Below the pieces are notes generated by a model, which was not told the DNA's origin, did not search any database, and worked only from the letters and a program-made list of their open reading frames with translations. From assembly GCA_030686995.1 (NCBI GenBank), contig CM060687.1, positions 170,052,090 through 170,116,089 on the forward strand: a stretch of 64,000 nt of DNA, read 5' to 3'. This document shows positions 9,553 to 21,730 of the stretch, piece after piece (positions within the stretch are counted from its first letter, which is position 1; each line of letters opens with the position of its first letter). The DNA comes from Artemisia argyi (taxonomy: Eukaryota; Streptophyta; Magnoliopsida; Asterales; Asteraceae). A program made the position numbers and the translations under genes.

Positions 9553-12500
9553 TGATTGGCCCCAAACGGTCAACCTAAATTGACCAAGTAATGGTCAACA
9601 AGGTCAAACAGCCTAGAGTCAATGCTCCGTGGAAGTATAGGGTTTCCCCGAGTCGTTATGTCCCGACGAGCTGTGATGGTTATCAAACGGATCTGTGATC
9701 GGGTGAATTTGGACAGAAAAAGGTTTGTGAGTGATTGAACTAGGGAATCTACAAAGAAATAGCTTAAACAAGCTATAAAGATGATTACGTGAAAGTTAGA
9801 TACCTAAAAACGCTTGAAATCTAAAAACGCGTACGTTTACATTTGAAATAACGTAAACGTACAAAATAAAACGTGAAAACTGAAATCTGAAAACCCCCAG
9901 GGGGTGAAAATGACTTTTTTACAAACTACAAGATAAAAGAAATTTTTTAGAAAAAGAAAATAAATTTTTACACTAATTAATTATTTAATATTAATTAAAT
10001 ACTGTTTAATACTAATTATTAATATTTAAATAACTTAAATACAATATAATATTAATTTAATACTAGAAAAATGAAAATAAAATTTCTAAAATTATAAAAT
10101 AACTAAAAACTAATTTTAAAATTAAAAATAAGCATTTTTGTCTTTTTGTGATTTTTATATTAATTAATTACTAATTAAATATTAATTACCAAATTAAACT
10201 ATTTTAAATTAAGAAAAATAGAAAATGAACAGTAAAAATTATAATAAAAATTCCTAAAATTATTTTATAACTTATAAAAGCTAGGAAAAATATAAAAACT
10301 AGGTCTTACTTAATAAAAACTAATTATGCTATTTAAAACTTAATTATTAATTAATTACTAATAAAACTAATATTAAATCTAATAAATACGAAATGATAAA
10401 ATAAAAATCTAAGCAAATTACTAAAATTACTTTAATATAAAAGGAATTTAAAAAAAATATAAAAAAGCTAAGTTCTTAATAAAAATATAAAAATGAAAAT
10501 TAAAATTTAAATTACATTAAATAGAAACTATCACTTATTATTAAATTTGTTTTTTCTGGATTTTCTTTTACAAAACTCAAAAAATACTTAAAACTTAAAA
10601 CTTTTGTGAAAACAACTTTTATGTAACTTAAAAATAAGCACTGTGGAAGCTTATTTGCTCCACAGTTGACTTTAGTTGACCAAGTGAGGAAAATAGCTCA
10701 AACTAGCTTAAGTGGGACCCACTATGGGTGGTTCTGGTTCAATTGAATATAGTGAACATGTTTAAGCCAGAATAAGCGCAAGGGGTTCACAAGAATAAGC
10801 AAACAAGCACTTAAATAAGCACTTTGAACTTAATTCCACACAGAAAATGGGACGAAATTGAGGGTTGATTCCAGGTGGGGTCCACAAGTCCTAAGGCCAA
10901 ACTAATGGTCAATATTGAGAGAGGGGTAGGAGGGGGGATGAAAGGAACAAAGTTGGAGCCTGTGGGAGCAATGTGGTGGTCAGAAACCACCACCAAAGGT
11001 GGTGGTGTGGTGGTGAGGACTGCGGCAGCAGGGCAGGGTCTCCCCTGCGGCCTACTTTGGGTGGCTGTGGATCCCAGAGAAAAAATTTTAAAAATGAAAT
11101 AACATAAGTAAAATGAAGTTAAGCTAGTATACTATGATTCCTAAAAACCACAAAGCTTGAATCCTTATACAAAATTCCAAATAATTCACCCAAGAAATGG
11201 GTTTTCCAACTGATGTGCAATTTGACTTTTGAGTTTTAACACCTAAATTGACTTTTATGAATTTTGATCCTACTTTACTGATTAAACATGAAGTAATTAA
11301 GTGTAATAAGACTATTAGAAGCTAACCTAACAACTATTGAGACCATGTGATGATTATGCAAGCATGAAACCTTAACAGTGAACACTTAAGCTAGATCAAA
11401 GGTCATTTTGACTTTTTAGCACTTGAGACTTATGTTTAATGATTGTATTACACTACTACAACCTGATGCAACCTAAAAATACCAAAACAACCAACAATAA
11501 CAACACAGAACCTATGTGAGCAATTTAACCCAAACACCCCTTCTACTCACTGAATTGAAGATTTTCAAAGCAAATGCTTGAGACAGGCCATGTTTCAACT
11601 GAGTAATGTTGTATTATTATGAAATGGACTTATTTGAGCATAAATACACAGGTACTAACATAACAAACTCATACTTCATTAAAATGCAAATTTAACAGCT
11701 ACAAATGAAAATAAGTGCAATGATAGGTTCAAATAAACAAACAAGCAAACTTAAACATTATTCTAACTAAAATACACCTAAGATACACAAAGGACCATGC
11801 ATAAGTAGGTAATAAGCTATAACACAGTAAAACATTAAAATTGTGCAAAAGGCTTACATATTGACTTCAGGATAAAAACATGGGACCAAGGACCTCTGTC
11901 ACACCCTATAGTTTCCCAATGAACTCTATAACCCAAAGCAATCCATAATCCATCATGCTCCCTGATTCTTGTCTTACTTTTCTTGATTTTTCATTTTTCA
12001 AGCTATTTATCTCCTATTTTTAGTATTTTTAGTGAACTTGATTTGAAACTGGATTTAATGCTCATTATACTTATATAAGCTTATTATTCACTGAAATAAG
12101 CTTAAACAACCAAACAAAAAACACTTTTAACAGCTTACAATGATTTTGAGATTTTTCAAAGGGAAATGGTGAAAACTGAATTCAAATGAGACAACTGAAA
12201 TTGATGATTGAAACAAGTTACCAATACACTGAAAATGTAGATTACAACCTTTTTAAGCTAAAAATACAACTATAATTCAAAACTTACACTAAACCACTAC
12301 TGTTACACTAATAATATACTACAGCTACTAACTCTTTCTTCTTCTCATTTTTTCTTGATTTATATGGGTCCTTCTGAGTTTCTTTGACTTTCCCATCACT
12401 CCTTGGCCATTGGATTAGCCTCAATCAATCTGAGCCGTTCAAAGTATTTTGGGCGGGAAAAATTGGTTTTGGCAGTTATGGGGTTTCTTGGAGGGATTAG

Positions 12501-13424
12501 TGGGTAATAAATGGAGCTTGGGGTTTAGTGTGAGGTGGAGGAGACAACAGATGGGGAAGGGTTGCAGAGGAATGGAGAAGGTGGAGTGTTGGAGTAGCTT
12601 TGCAGGCTGCTAGTGGGGAAGGAGGTGGTCAATGGTGGGGTTTGACTGGGAATATATAAAAAGCGGGGTGGGTTTTTTATTTATTTAAAAGGGATTGGCT
12701 TGGTGGGCTGGTGAGTGGGCTGGGGTGGTAAAGGGTGGATTGGGTTTTGTTTGTTTGGTTTAATAATAAGGGTTTTGGTTTGTATGTTTATTAACAAAAC
12801 TCAAGGACCAATTTTGTAATTACCAAAAACTGAGGGACTGATCCTGCCAAGTTACCAATCTTATAATAAGGACTATTCTTGCCAAGTACCAAAAACACAA
12901 GGGCCAAATTCCATTTTTAAAATTCCCGGGGACCAAATGTGTCAATTTTCAAACTGTGGGGACTAAACATGTAATTTTCTCAAAATTTTCATCCAGGGAT
13001 TAAAAGTGACACATGTGAATTCCCAAGGACAAAAAATGGTTTTTCTTTCAAAAATATCCCACCAGGGACCAAATCTGCCAAAAAGTGAAACTCCAGGGAC
13101 TAAATTGCAAATTTCCAAAACTTTTCCAATTTTTCACCAAAGGACAAAATATGACAACTTATGATTTCAAAAGGACATTTGGTGATAATTTTCCATATTT
13201 TGAATGACCAGAGACTAGTTTTGACATTTTATGAAAGTTGGGGGACTAAAACTGCCAATTATGCAAACTTTGTACGTTTTTCATTTGTTTTTACTCATTT
13301 TGCATCTAAAACATATAAAACACAATTTTGAAATATTTTTAGTATTTTGATGCATTTCTGAGTGTTTTTGTATGTTTTGCAGTTCAGATTTGACCAAAAA
13401 TGATGAGTGTTTGAGCACTCATCA
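9553..13424 (-). repeat. 3' LTR of the 10.7-kb element
   Basis: Complete LTR in plus orientation, from TGATTGGCCCC to ACTCATCA (TG...CA on both strands). The element-sense 5' end carries a TGATGAGTG...CACTCATCA inverted repeat. An AT-rich block with TTAATTAATTA words occupies about 9950-10530. A degenerate ~40-bp repeat built on GGGACTAAA/GGGACCAAA occupies about 12795-13255. Confidence 0.9.
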
Positions 13425-13461
13425 ATCCCCCACACTAAACTATTGTTAGTCCCTAGCAATA
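13425..13461 (-). promoter_or_regulatory. Polypurine tract with hairpin beside the 3' LTR
   Basis: In element sense the purine tract GTGTGGGGGAT directly abuts the LTR start TGATGAG and should prime plus-strand DNA synthesis. Just before it is an imperfect 9-bp stem (plus strand 13441-13449 and 13453-13461) with a 3-base loop. The same arrangement recurs at 14011, 44464 and 46078. Confidence 0.6.
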
Positions 13462-13489
13462 AAATGTTTTGAAAACTTAATGAATTTTA

Positions 13490-13880
13490 AACTCTTTACC
13501 AAAAGCCATCACTTCTGGAGTAGCCAGATGTATCGATTCAAGTAAGAACTATGGTCCACCTGATAACCATGTGATTTTGAGCAAACCACCAGCTGTCAAC
13601 GGATTTGATTAGTCTTTAGCAAAAGCCGTTTGCTTCTGGACTAGCCAACTCTTGATGGACAAGTCAACATCTTGGTGAGCTGATTACCAATTATAGTTTT
13701 TCCACTGCCTTTACCACAAGCCATAATCTTGGTGGCTAGCCAGCTCATTCACTTTTTTGGATATGGCGAGCTGATATACCATACAATTTTGGGCAAATTG
13801 CAAGCCATCAACGGATTTGAGATATCTTTACCAAGAGCCGTTTGCTCCTGGATTAGCCAATCCTTTTGTCGTTTAGACAT
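13490..13880. repeat. Four degenerate ~115-bp tandem repeats
   Basis: The phrase CTTTACCAAAAGCC...TCTGG.GTAGCCA recurs at about 13495, 13613, 13707 and 13829, each followed by AGCTGATNACCA-like words. The block lies between the 3' end of the ORF and the 3' LTR of the 10.7-kb element. Confidence 0.6.
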
Positions 13881-14010
13881 GGCGGACTGATAACCACAAA
13901 AAATTTTGAAACTTTAGTGATTTTTTTTTTTTTTTTTTTTTTTTTAATTTTGGCAAAAACGGGGGTACTAGATAGTAAAATGTGATAAAATTCGCTAGAA
14001 TATCGAAATA

Positions 14011-14048
14011 CCCCCCACACTTAGAATGAATATTGTCCTCAATATTCA
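14011..14048 (-). other. Internal purine tract plus perfect hairpin
   Basis: Plus strand reads CCCCCCACACTTAG followed by a perfect 9-bp stem TGAATATTG / CAATATTCA with loop TCCT (14027-14048). A second purine/hairpin site is at 14159-14187 (stem ACTTAGGGT / ACCCTAAGT, loop GAAA). Both lie downstream of the ORF in element sense and resemble the site beside the 3' LTR. Confidence 0.6.
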
Positions 14049-14237
14049 AAGTCCCGGATATTATGCCGACTCTTGGAACGTAAAAGGGCAACATTACAAG
14101 CTAAATGTGGAAACACCATTTTCTTTTCACTTTATTTGTAACCATAGCAGGGGTAACTCCCCCACACTTAGGGTGAAAACCCTAAGTAAATGCTACTGTT
14201 TTTGTTAATGAGTCGCTAGCTTGACTCGACCCCGAAT

Positions 14238-16061
14238 TCATTTGTCCTTGGGGAAGCATGATGTGGAAGAGACAATCTCAATCGGACTTTCATTCAAAAT
14301 GTTTGGACAAACATTTGAAGCACGTGAAAGTTCCACACCGATGAGATATAATCCCGGCTCAAGATAATGGTAAATGAAAATGCCGGGATCAAAGATGGTA
14401 TCTTCATTCCCGAAGGAGTGAAGAAGAGAGGAAGGCACCTCGAGAGCAGGCTCATTAGCCTGAATTTGGATTTCAAAGGTTAAGCTCAAAAACATCCCGG
14501 GAGGGTGGGTGGGAATTTGCGAATCCTCATGATTGAGAGTATCTCCCCCCGGACTATCATACTCCGGAGGAGTCATGATACGGTGATCAATGACGAGCTC
14601 AGAAGATATTTCATCAACATCACTGATGTCTCCATAAGATAAAGAATTTTCATCAGTGTTTGAATCACTAAGCTCGGTGTTGAGATAGGAATTGAGTGAT
14701 GGATCATCATTCAATAAGCTTTCAAGGAAAAGAATATCCCCCTCTGAATCAAGATAGTCATCATCAACTTCATACAAAGTTGAACTATCTAGGGCAAGGA
14801 ATGCTTCGACTTCTTCTAGATCATCTTTGAGATCAAAGAGATCATCATCATATCCCGATGGAAGTGGATTGGTGTGAGTGAGTTCATCGGCGAACTCCTC
14901 GAGAAGAAAGTCAACATTATAGTGGGGAAGGGATGCATCAACATACTCAATGTCTCCATAAGATAAACAATCATCACTGGAATCAGAGACAGTCTCAATT
15001 TGATCATTTGGATTAATAGGGGTGGAAGGAATATCACACACTTGATCAAAAGTTCCCTGTGACTCTCTCGGGATTGGGACAAGGATCTCAACACTAGACT
15101 TTATTAATTCGTCCGATTCCTTGTTAGGAACAGTGCTAAGATGCTCATCCCCCATGTTCAGAGAGTGAGTGTGAACTTCGAGTGTGATATCAATAGACTG
15201 AGGGAGTGGAGAGGAGCTAGCATTCATGGATTGTACGAGTTCCATTTGATCTTCTGCTAGTAATTTCCCCGTCTCATTATTTTCTCCCTGATTTTCAATG
15301 GAAGGAATCACAAATGATGAATCTGACGAACCCTTATAAAATTGAAGGATATCAAGGGTGTCTTCATTATCACTATCATCATCATAGTCTAGCAGAGCAG
15401 CTTTACGAAATTTGGCACGTGTTATAGCTGCTTGTTCTAAGACAAGCATTTCTTCCATGCTCAATTCGTTTCTAGCATCTCGTTCTTCGGCAAGTAATTC
15501 TGCCATAGATTTCTCACGAGAGTCTTGAAATGATGTAGTAACCAACTCCTCCTTAAGTTCTTTCAATATATCAAGAGCCTTTAGTAAAAGGTATTGCTCA
15601 GTATCATGAGGAGTTGTGTGAATCATATGGTACTGTGGAGGTGGGTTTGAAAACGAATAGTCGTAATTGTTACAAGGAAATGGATTCCTTGTTTGACAAT
15701 GCGAGCTAGAGTGTGGACCTCCACAGTAATCACAACAGTGAAACTGATGTGGCTGTGGGTTGTATGTGCTTGAGTTATAATTGTTATCAGGAAACCGCTC
15801 ATAGACAAGCGTGTTTCCCGATTGACAATCAGAACTGTAATGTGAACCACCACAGTACTCACAACAGTAAAACTGCTGAGTCTCATGGTGTGGTAACTGA
15901 TGGAATGAATCAGTCGTGTCATGGTAGGAATAGGGATTCTGGTTATAGACAGACCCGTTTCCTGACTCTACCATGCCACAACTTGGGCAATTGCCACCAT
16001 TATAAGGATTACCACACCAATGGCAAATAAGAAGGTGTAGATGAGACATAGAAAGAATCAA
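14238..16061 (-). CDS. Unknown acidic zinc-knuckle protein of LTR element
   Basis: An intact 607-codon frame on the element's sense strand, about 300 bp after the primer-binding site, where gag normally sits. The Met at 16049 (MSHLHLLICHWCG) is as likely a start as the first. The N-terminus holds a ribbon-like CHWC-X8-CPSC motif and two knuckle-like motifs, CEYCGGSHYSSDC and CDYCGGPHSSSHC (spacing C-X2-C-X3-H-X4-C, one residue shorter than the retroviral CCHC knuckle). Next is a Tyr/Asn/Pro-rich stretch, a helical Glu/Lys/Ala segment near residues 165-225, and a long Asp/Glu/Ser-rich C-terminus. I see no capsid, protease or polymerase motif. Proteins of this type recur in composite genome annotations as hypothetical or gag-like. 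A nucleic-acid-binding role is inference only. Confidence 0.8.
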   Translation of the reverse strand: MILSMSHLHLLICHWCGNPYNGGNCPSCGMVESGNGSVYNQNPYSYHDTTDSFHQLPHHETQQFYCCEYCGGSHYSSDCQSGNTLVYERFPDNNYNSSTYNPQPHQFHCCDYCGGPHSSSHCQTRNPFPCNNYDYSFSNPPPQYHMIHTTPHDTEQYLLLKALDILKELKEELVTTSFQDSREKSMAELLAEERDARNELSMEEMLVLEQAAITRAKFRKAALLDYDDDSDNEDTLDILQFYKGSSDSSFVIPSIENQGENNETGKLLAEDQMELVQSMNASSSPLPQSIDITLEVHTHSLNMGDEHLSTVPNKESDELIKSSVEILVPIPRESQGTFDQVCDIPSTPINPNDQIETVSDSSDDCLSYGDIEYVDASLPHYNVDFLLEEFADELTHTNPLPSGYDDDLFDLKDDLEEVEAFLALDSSTLYEVDDDYLDSEGDILFLESLLNDDPSLNSYLNTELSDSNTDENSLSYGDISDVDEISSELVIDHRIMTPPEYDSPGGDTLNHEDSQIPTHPPGMFLSLTFEIQIQANEPALEVPSSLLHSFGNEDTIFDPGIFIYHYLEPGLYLIGVELSRASNVCPNILNESPIEIVSSTSCFPKDK

Positions 16062-16334
16062 AAGTTTAGGGAGGGTAAGGAATGAAGAATCATAAGGGTA
16101 GGAGGGTAAAGATGATTATTTTTGGATTTTTGAATAAACATTTTGTACAAATGAGAAAGAAAATCTTTTTGTGTTTTTTTGTGTTCGTTGAAAACTGAGT
16201 TTAAAATGTTTTCGGGAACGGTTTTGTTTTTATATGAAAATAAGAAGATAATATGAACAAGGATGGGTAAATATACAATGGATGTATATCCAGGTTCACT
16301 AATACGCAAAACCGTTTAGAAAAGCGCGCACACC

Positions 16335-16352
16335 TCCCCGGCAGCGGCGCCA
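16335..16352 (-). other. Primer-binding site (tRNA-Asp-like)
   Basis: Sense strand TGGCGCCGCTGCCGGGGA, five bases inside the right LTR. It resembles the 3' end complement of tRNA-Asp used by several plant Ty3/Gypsy lineages, and fixes the element's orientation as minus. Confidence 0.75.
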
Positions 16353-16357
16353 AAAAT

Positions 16358-19300
16358 TGATTGGCCCCAAACGGTCAACCTAAATTGACCAAGTAATGGT
16401 CAACAAGGTCAAACAGCCTAGAGTCAATGCTCCGTGTAAGTATAGGGTTTCCCCGAGTCGTTATGTCCCGACGAGGTGTGATGGTTATCAAACGGATCTG
16501 TGATCGGGTGAATTTGGACAGGAAAAGGTTTGTGAGTGATTGAACTAGGGAATCTACAAAGAAATAGCTTAAACAAGCTATAAAGATGATTACGTGAAAG
16601 TTAGATACCTAAAAACGCTTGAAATCTAAAAACGCGTACGTTTACATTTGAAATAACGTAAACGTACAAAATAAAACGTGAAAACTGAAATCTGAAAACC
16701 TCCAGGGGGTGAAAATGACTTTTTTACAAACTACAAGATAAAAGAAATTTTTTAGAAAAAGAAAATAAATTTTTACACTAATTAATTATTTAATATTAAT
16801 TAAATACTATTTAATACTAATTATTAATATTTAAATAACTTAAATACAATATAATATTAATTTAATACTAGAAAAATGAAAATAAAATTTCTAAAATTAT
16901 AAAATAACTAAAAACTAATTTTAAAATTAAAAATAAGTATTTTTGTCTTTTTGTGATTTTTATATTAATTAATTACCAATTAAATATTAATTACCTAATT
17001 AAACTATTTTAAATTAAGAAAAATAGAAAATGAACAGTAAAAATTATAAGAAAAATTCCTAAAATTATTTTATAACTTATAAAAGCTAGGAAAAATATAA
17101 AAACTAGGTCTTACTTAATAAAAACTAATTATGCTATTTAAAACTTAATTATTAATTAATTACTAATAAAACTAATATTAAATCTAATAAATACCAAATG
17201 ATAAAATACAAATCTAAGAAAATTACTAAAATTACTTTAATATAAAAGTAATTTAAGAAAAATATAAAGAAATCTAAGTTCTTAATAAAAATATAAAAAT
17301 GAAAATTAAAATTTAAATTACATTAAATAGAAACTATCACTTATTATTAAATTTGTTTTTTCTGGATTTTCTTTTACAAAACTCTAAAAATACTTAAAAC
17401 TTAAAACTTTTGTGAAAACACCTTTTATGTAACTTAAAAATAAGCACTGTGGAAGCTTATTTGCTCCACAGTTGACTTTAGTTGACCAAGTGAGGAAAAT
17501 AGCTCAAACTAGCTTAAGTGGGACCCACTATGGGTGATTCTGGTTCAATTGAATATAGTGAACATGTTTAAGCCAGAATAAGCACAAGGGGTTCACAAGA
17601 ATAAGCAAACAAGCACTTAAATAAGCACTTTGAACTTAATTCCACACAGAAAATGGGACAAAATTGAGGGTTGATTCCAGGTGGGGTCCACAAGTCCTAA
17701 GGTCAAACTAATGGTCAATATTGAGAGAGGGGTAGGAGGGGGGATGAAAGGAACAAAGTTGGAGCCAGTGGGACCAATGTGGTGGTCAGAAACCACCACC
17801 AAAGGTGGTGGTGTGGTGGTGAGGACTGCTGCAGCAGGGCAGGGTCTCCCCTGCGGCCTACTTTGGGTGGCTGTGGATCCCAGAGAAAAAATTTTAAAAA
17901 TGAAATAACATAAGTAAAATGAAGTTAAGCTAGTATACTATGATTCCTAAAAACCACAAAGCTTGAATCCTTATACAAAATTCCAAATAATTCACCCAAG
18001 AAATGGGTTTTCCAACTGATGTGCAATTTGACTTTTGAGTTTTAACACCTAAATTGACTTTTATGAAGTTTGATCCTACTTTACTGATTAAACATGAAGT
18101 AATTAAGTGTAATAAGACTATTAGAAGCTAACCTAACAACTATTGAGACCATGTGATGATTATGCAAGCATGAAACCTTAACAGTGAACACTTAAGCTAG
18201 ATCAAAGGTCATTTTGACTTTTTAGCACTTGAGACTTATGTTTAATGATTGTATTACACTACTACAACCTGATGCAACCTAAAAATACCAAAACAACCAA
18301 CAATAACAACACAGAACCTATGTGAGCAGTTTAACCCAAACACCCCTTCTACTCACTGAATTGAAGATTTTCAAAGCAAATGCTTGAGACAGGCCATGTT
18401 TCAACTGAGTAATGTTGTATTATTATGAAATGGACTTATTTGAGCATAAATACACAGGTACTAACATCACAAACTCATACTTCATTAAAATGCAAATTTA
18501 ACAGCTAAAAATGAAAATAAGTGCACTGATAGGTTCAAATAAACAAACAAGCAAACTTAAACATTATTCTAACTAAAATACACCTAAGATACACAAAGGA
18601 CCATGCATAAGTAGGTAATAAGCTATAACACAGTAAAACATTAAAATTGTGCAAAAGGCTTACATATTGACTTCAGGATAAAAACATGGAACCAAGGACC
18701 TCTGTCACACCCTATAGTTTCCCAATGAACTCTATAACCCAAAGCAATCCATAATCCATCATGCTCCCTGATTCTTGTCTTACTTTTCTTGATTTTTGAT
18801 TTTTCAAGCTATTTATCTCCTATTTTTAGTATTTTTAGTGAACTTGATTTGAAACTGGATTTAATGCTCATTATACTTATATAAGCTTATTATTCACTGA
18901 AATAAGCTTAAACAACCAAACAAAAAACACTTTTAACAGCTTACAATGATTTTGAGATTTTTCAAAGGGAAATGGTGAAAACTGAATTCAAATGAGACAA
19001 CTGAAATTGATGATTGAAACAAGTTACCAATACACTGAAAATGTAGATTACAACCTTTTTAAGCTAAAAATACAACTATAATTCAAAACTTACACTAAAC
19101 CACTACTGTTACACTAATAATATACTACAGCTACTAACTCTTTCTTCTTCTCATTTTTTCTTGATTTATATGGGTCCTTCTGAGTTTCTTTGACTTTCCC
19201 ATCACTCCTTGGCCGTTGGATTAGCCTCAATCAATCTGAGCCGTTCAAAGTATTTTGGGCGGGAAAAATTGGTTTTGGCAGTTAGGGGGTTTCTTGGAGG

Positions 19301-20214
19301 GATTAGTGGGTAATAAATGGAGCTTGGGGTTTAGTGTGAGGTGGAGGAGACAAGAGATGGGGAAGGGTTGCAGAGGGTATGGAGAAGGTGGAGTGTTGGA
19401 GTAGCTTTGCAGGCTGCTAGTGGGGAAGGAGGTGGTCAATGGTGGGGTTTGACTGGGAATATATAAAAAACGGGGTGGGTTTTTTTTATTTAAAAGGGAT
19501 TGGGCTTGGTGGGCTGGTGAGTGGGCTGGGGTGGTAAAGGGTGGATTGGGTTTTGTTTGTTTGGTTTAATATTAAGGGTTTTGGTTTGTATGTTTATTAA
19601 CAAAACTCAAGGACCAATTTTGTAATTACCAAAAACTGAGGGACTGATCCTGCCAAGTTACCAATCTTATAATAAGGACTATTCTTGCCAAGTACCAAAA
19701 ACACAAGGGCCAAATTCCATTTTTAAAATTCCCGGGGACCAAATGTGTCAATTTTCAAACTGTGGGGACTAAACATGTAATTTTCTCAAAATTTTCATCC
19801 AGGGATTAAAAGTGACACATGTGAATTCCCAAGGACAAAAAATGATTTTTCTTTCAAAAATATCCCACCATGGACCAAATCTGCCAAAAAGTGAAACTCC
19901 AGGGACTAAATTGCAAATTTCCAAAACTTTTCCAATTTTTCACCAAAGGACAAAATATGACAACTTATGATTTCAAAAGGACATTTGGTGATAATTTTCC
20001 ATATTTTGATTGACCAGGGACTAGTTTTGATATTTTATGAAAGTTGGGGATTTGAAACTGCCAATTATGCAAACTTTGTACGTCTTTCATTTGTTTTTAC
20101 TCATTTTGCATCTAAAACATATAAAACACAATTTTGAAATATTTTTAGTATTTTGATACATTTCTGAGTGTTTTTGTATGTTTTGCAGTTCAGATTTCAC
20201 CAAAAATGATGAGT
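16358..20214 (-). repeat. 5' LTR of the 10.7-kb element, end-truncated
   Basis: Matches 9553-13424 with only scattered substitutions and small indels, implying recent insertion. It lacks the last 16 bases (plus orientation) of the LTR: after GATGAGT it joins AGATGCAAAG, a sequence that in SRLK2 lies about 1.3 kb beyond the kinase stop (27120). The GGGACTAAA-type degenerate repeats are at about 19605-20065. Confidence 0.9.
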
Positions 20215-20406
20215 AGATGCAAAGAAAGGTGATTCAAGTATTAATTTTCTTATTGTCTTGCTTGAATGGAAGTTTTCTAGAAGATGTTCCTCTTCTTCCT
20301 CTTCTGATTTAGCGGTTGCTACGACAGATGCTATAGCTTCATGCAAAGAAGCCAACTTTTCATCCAAATGTGGGCTAAGAATGTTGTATGCGCCCCCTGA
20401 AGCAAC
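20215..20406 (-). pseudogene. Pumilio-24/PUF6-like exon fragment, copy 1
   Basis: Minus-strand exon with an AG acceptor at 20407-20408. It stays open for about 64 codons: LSPHLDEKLASLHEAIAS, then an acidic EEEEE run, HSSKTIRKLILESP, then FFAS, where the transposon junction cuts it. IRKLILESP-FAS and the downstream exon in copy 2 resemble the C-terminal region of Arabidopsis APUM24 / yeast Puf6-type Pumilio proteins, nucleolar RNA-binding proteins of ribosome biogenesis. This copy lacks the frameshift of copy 2, but the rest of the gene is absent. It is convergent to SRLK1. Confidence 0.65.
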
Positions 20407-20876
20407 CTACATTCAAACCACGTTGATACAATCACATATGGCATGAGAGAAAAATTGTCAACAAATATATATCATATATGCAAATAAGCACATACATTTC
20501 TTTTTTATACATTTCCATGATTTGATCTAAGCAATTCCTCAGAACTCTCAGTACATGCATTAACGAGACTACTAATAGGTAAACATTGATTGTGTGAGTT
20601 GTTTGTTTCAAACTGTCAAAACTGGATAATAAAAAACATATTATTTACAAAAGATTTGTCTTTTTGAGAAATAGGAGTAGATGTTTGTCAAATCAGATTT
20701 AATAAAGATATAATACGCAAACTTTAGTTTATCCTTGAATAACATCCTAATCCCAATTTCGGCACTTTTGCCCTTCATTTTCTTGGAACATTGTCAAACA
20801 ATTCAAAATCTTAATTAAAAAATTAAAAATCTTATATCATAATGTGCCACCAAAAAAACATGCAACCATGCATATA
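20407..20876. other. Downstream flank of SRLK1 locus
   Basis: About the first 80 bp match 27311-27438 downstream of SRLK2, ending at the same TATATGCAAAT where a Copia element entered in SRLK2's copy. The remainder is AT-rich with no recognisable gene. Bases 20755-20830 resemble 805-890 at the window's left edge. Confidence 0.5.
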
Positions 20877-21551
20877 TGTTGGTTATTAAGTGTTAACAAG
20901 TTCCCAGATTTGGGTTAAGATAATAAATAAGGTACCCGATATTCACTTGAAATCGTGGTATCACTTTCCAATAAAAACTATTCGACTCTATGCCTGGGTT
21001 ACACGAATATCTCTATGGGATAAGACCAAGTGATGTTCTTGTTTTAGGCACAAACCAAGAACCAGATGCGTATTCAAGTGTTTAGGGTTTTGTGATTTCA
21101 TATATTCATGCAGATGTGTTATGACCTCTATTTATAATAGAGAATACTCAAAACCCTAGCCCATGGAATTATATATAATTAACGGCCCATTAATTATATC
21201 ATAATACTTTCCATAATAGTAGGAATCAGTGGTTAAAACCGAGCAGCAGAATTGCTGATGCTATCAGCAGATTCACACTAGCAGCAGAATGCTATCAGCA
21301 GCAGAATCAGCTAGCAGCAGGATCAGCTGGCAGCAGAATCCTATCAGCAGGATCAACTAGCAGCAGAATCCTAGCAGCAGATTCACAACACTAGCAGCAG
21401 AATCAGATTCATGCATCAGCAGAATCAGATTCACACTAGCACAACCACTATTGAGTCAGGGTAATCAGGGACTTGATGGGTGTACACTCCGTACCTCCAA
21501 ACCCATTTTCAAGTATGATTTGATCCCTCAAGTGCACTAAATTTTCCAACA
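20877..21551 (-). mobile_element. Solo LTR of the Copia family seen at 3555-5816
   Basis: 675 bp, from TGTTGGTTATTAAG to TTTTCCAACA, flanked by ATATA on both sides (20872-20876 and 21552-21556). It matches the reverse LTR at 3657-4319. The internal repeat block is expanded and changed to CAGCAG/AGCAGAATC-rich sequence (21240-21440). No internal region remains, so it arose by LTR-LTR recombination. Confidence 0.88.
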
Positions 21552-21730
21552 ATATACACATGGATGGACCACGTGTATGTTGGGTGTGGCTTGGGCTACA
21601 CCAGATTTTAGGTCACGAAGTGCAAAAAGATTTCAAAACTTTCTTACGGTGTAACTTTAGTTAGCCCAGTATTTCTTTTGTGCAACACCCTATTAAATAT
21701 CCTTGAATATCCTGGGTCCGTCCCTGCATA

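Larger units (their letters stand above)
9553..20214 (-). mobile_element. 10.7-kb non-autonomous LTR retrotransposon (minus strand)
   Basis: Two nearly identical LTRs of about 3.87 kb (9553-13424 and 16358-20214) flank a 2.9-kb interior. Orientation is minus. A primer-binding site like the 3' end of tRNA-Asp lies beside the right LTR, and a purine tract (sense GTGTGGGGG) beside the left LTR. The only ORF encodes an unknown zinc-knuckle protein. There is no gag capsid domain, protease, reverse transcriptase or integrase, so it needs a partner element. This is the pattern of a large retrotransposon derivative (LARD), Ty3/Gypsy by its PBS. It entered SRLK1 exon 6. The outer 16 bp of the right LTR and the adjoining SRLK1 exons were later deleted, so no target duplication can be seen. 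Confidence 0.88.

Noticed and set aside
10811..11102. Short open frames on both strands, repeated at 17617-17908
   Set aside because: They occur twice only because they lie in the two LTRs of one element; no domain and no start context.
13490..13880. CRISPR-like regularly spaced repeats
   Set aside because: Plant nuclear DNA; the units are degenerate tandem repeats without unique spacers and no cas genes exist here.
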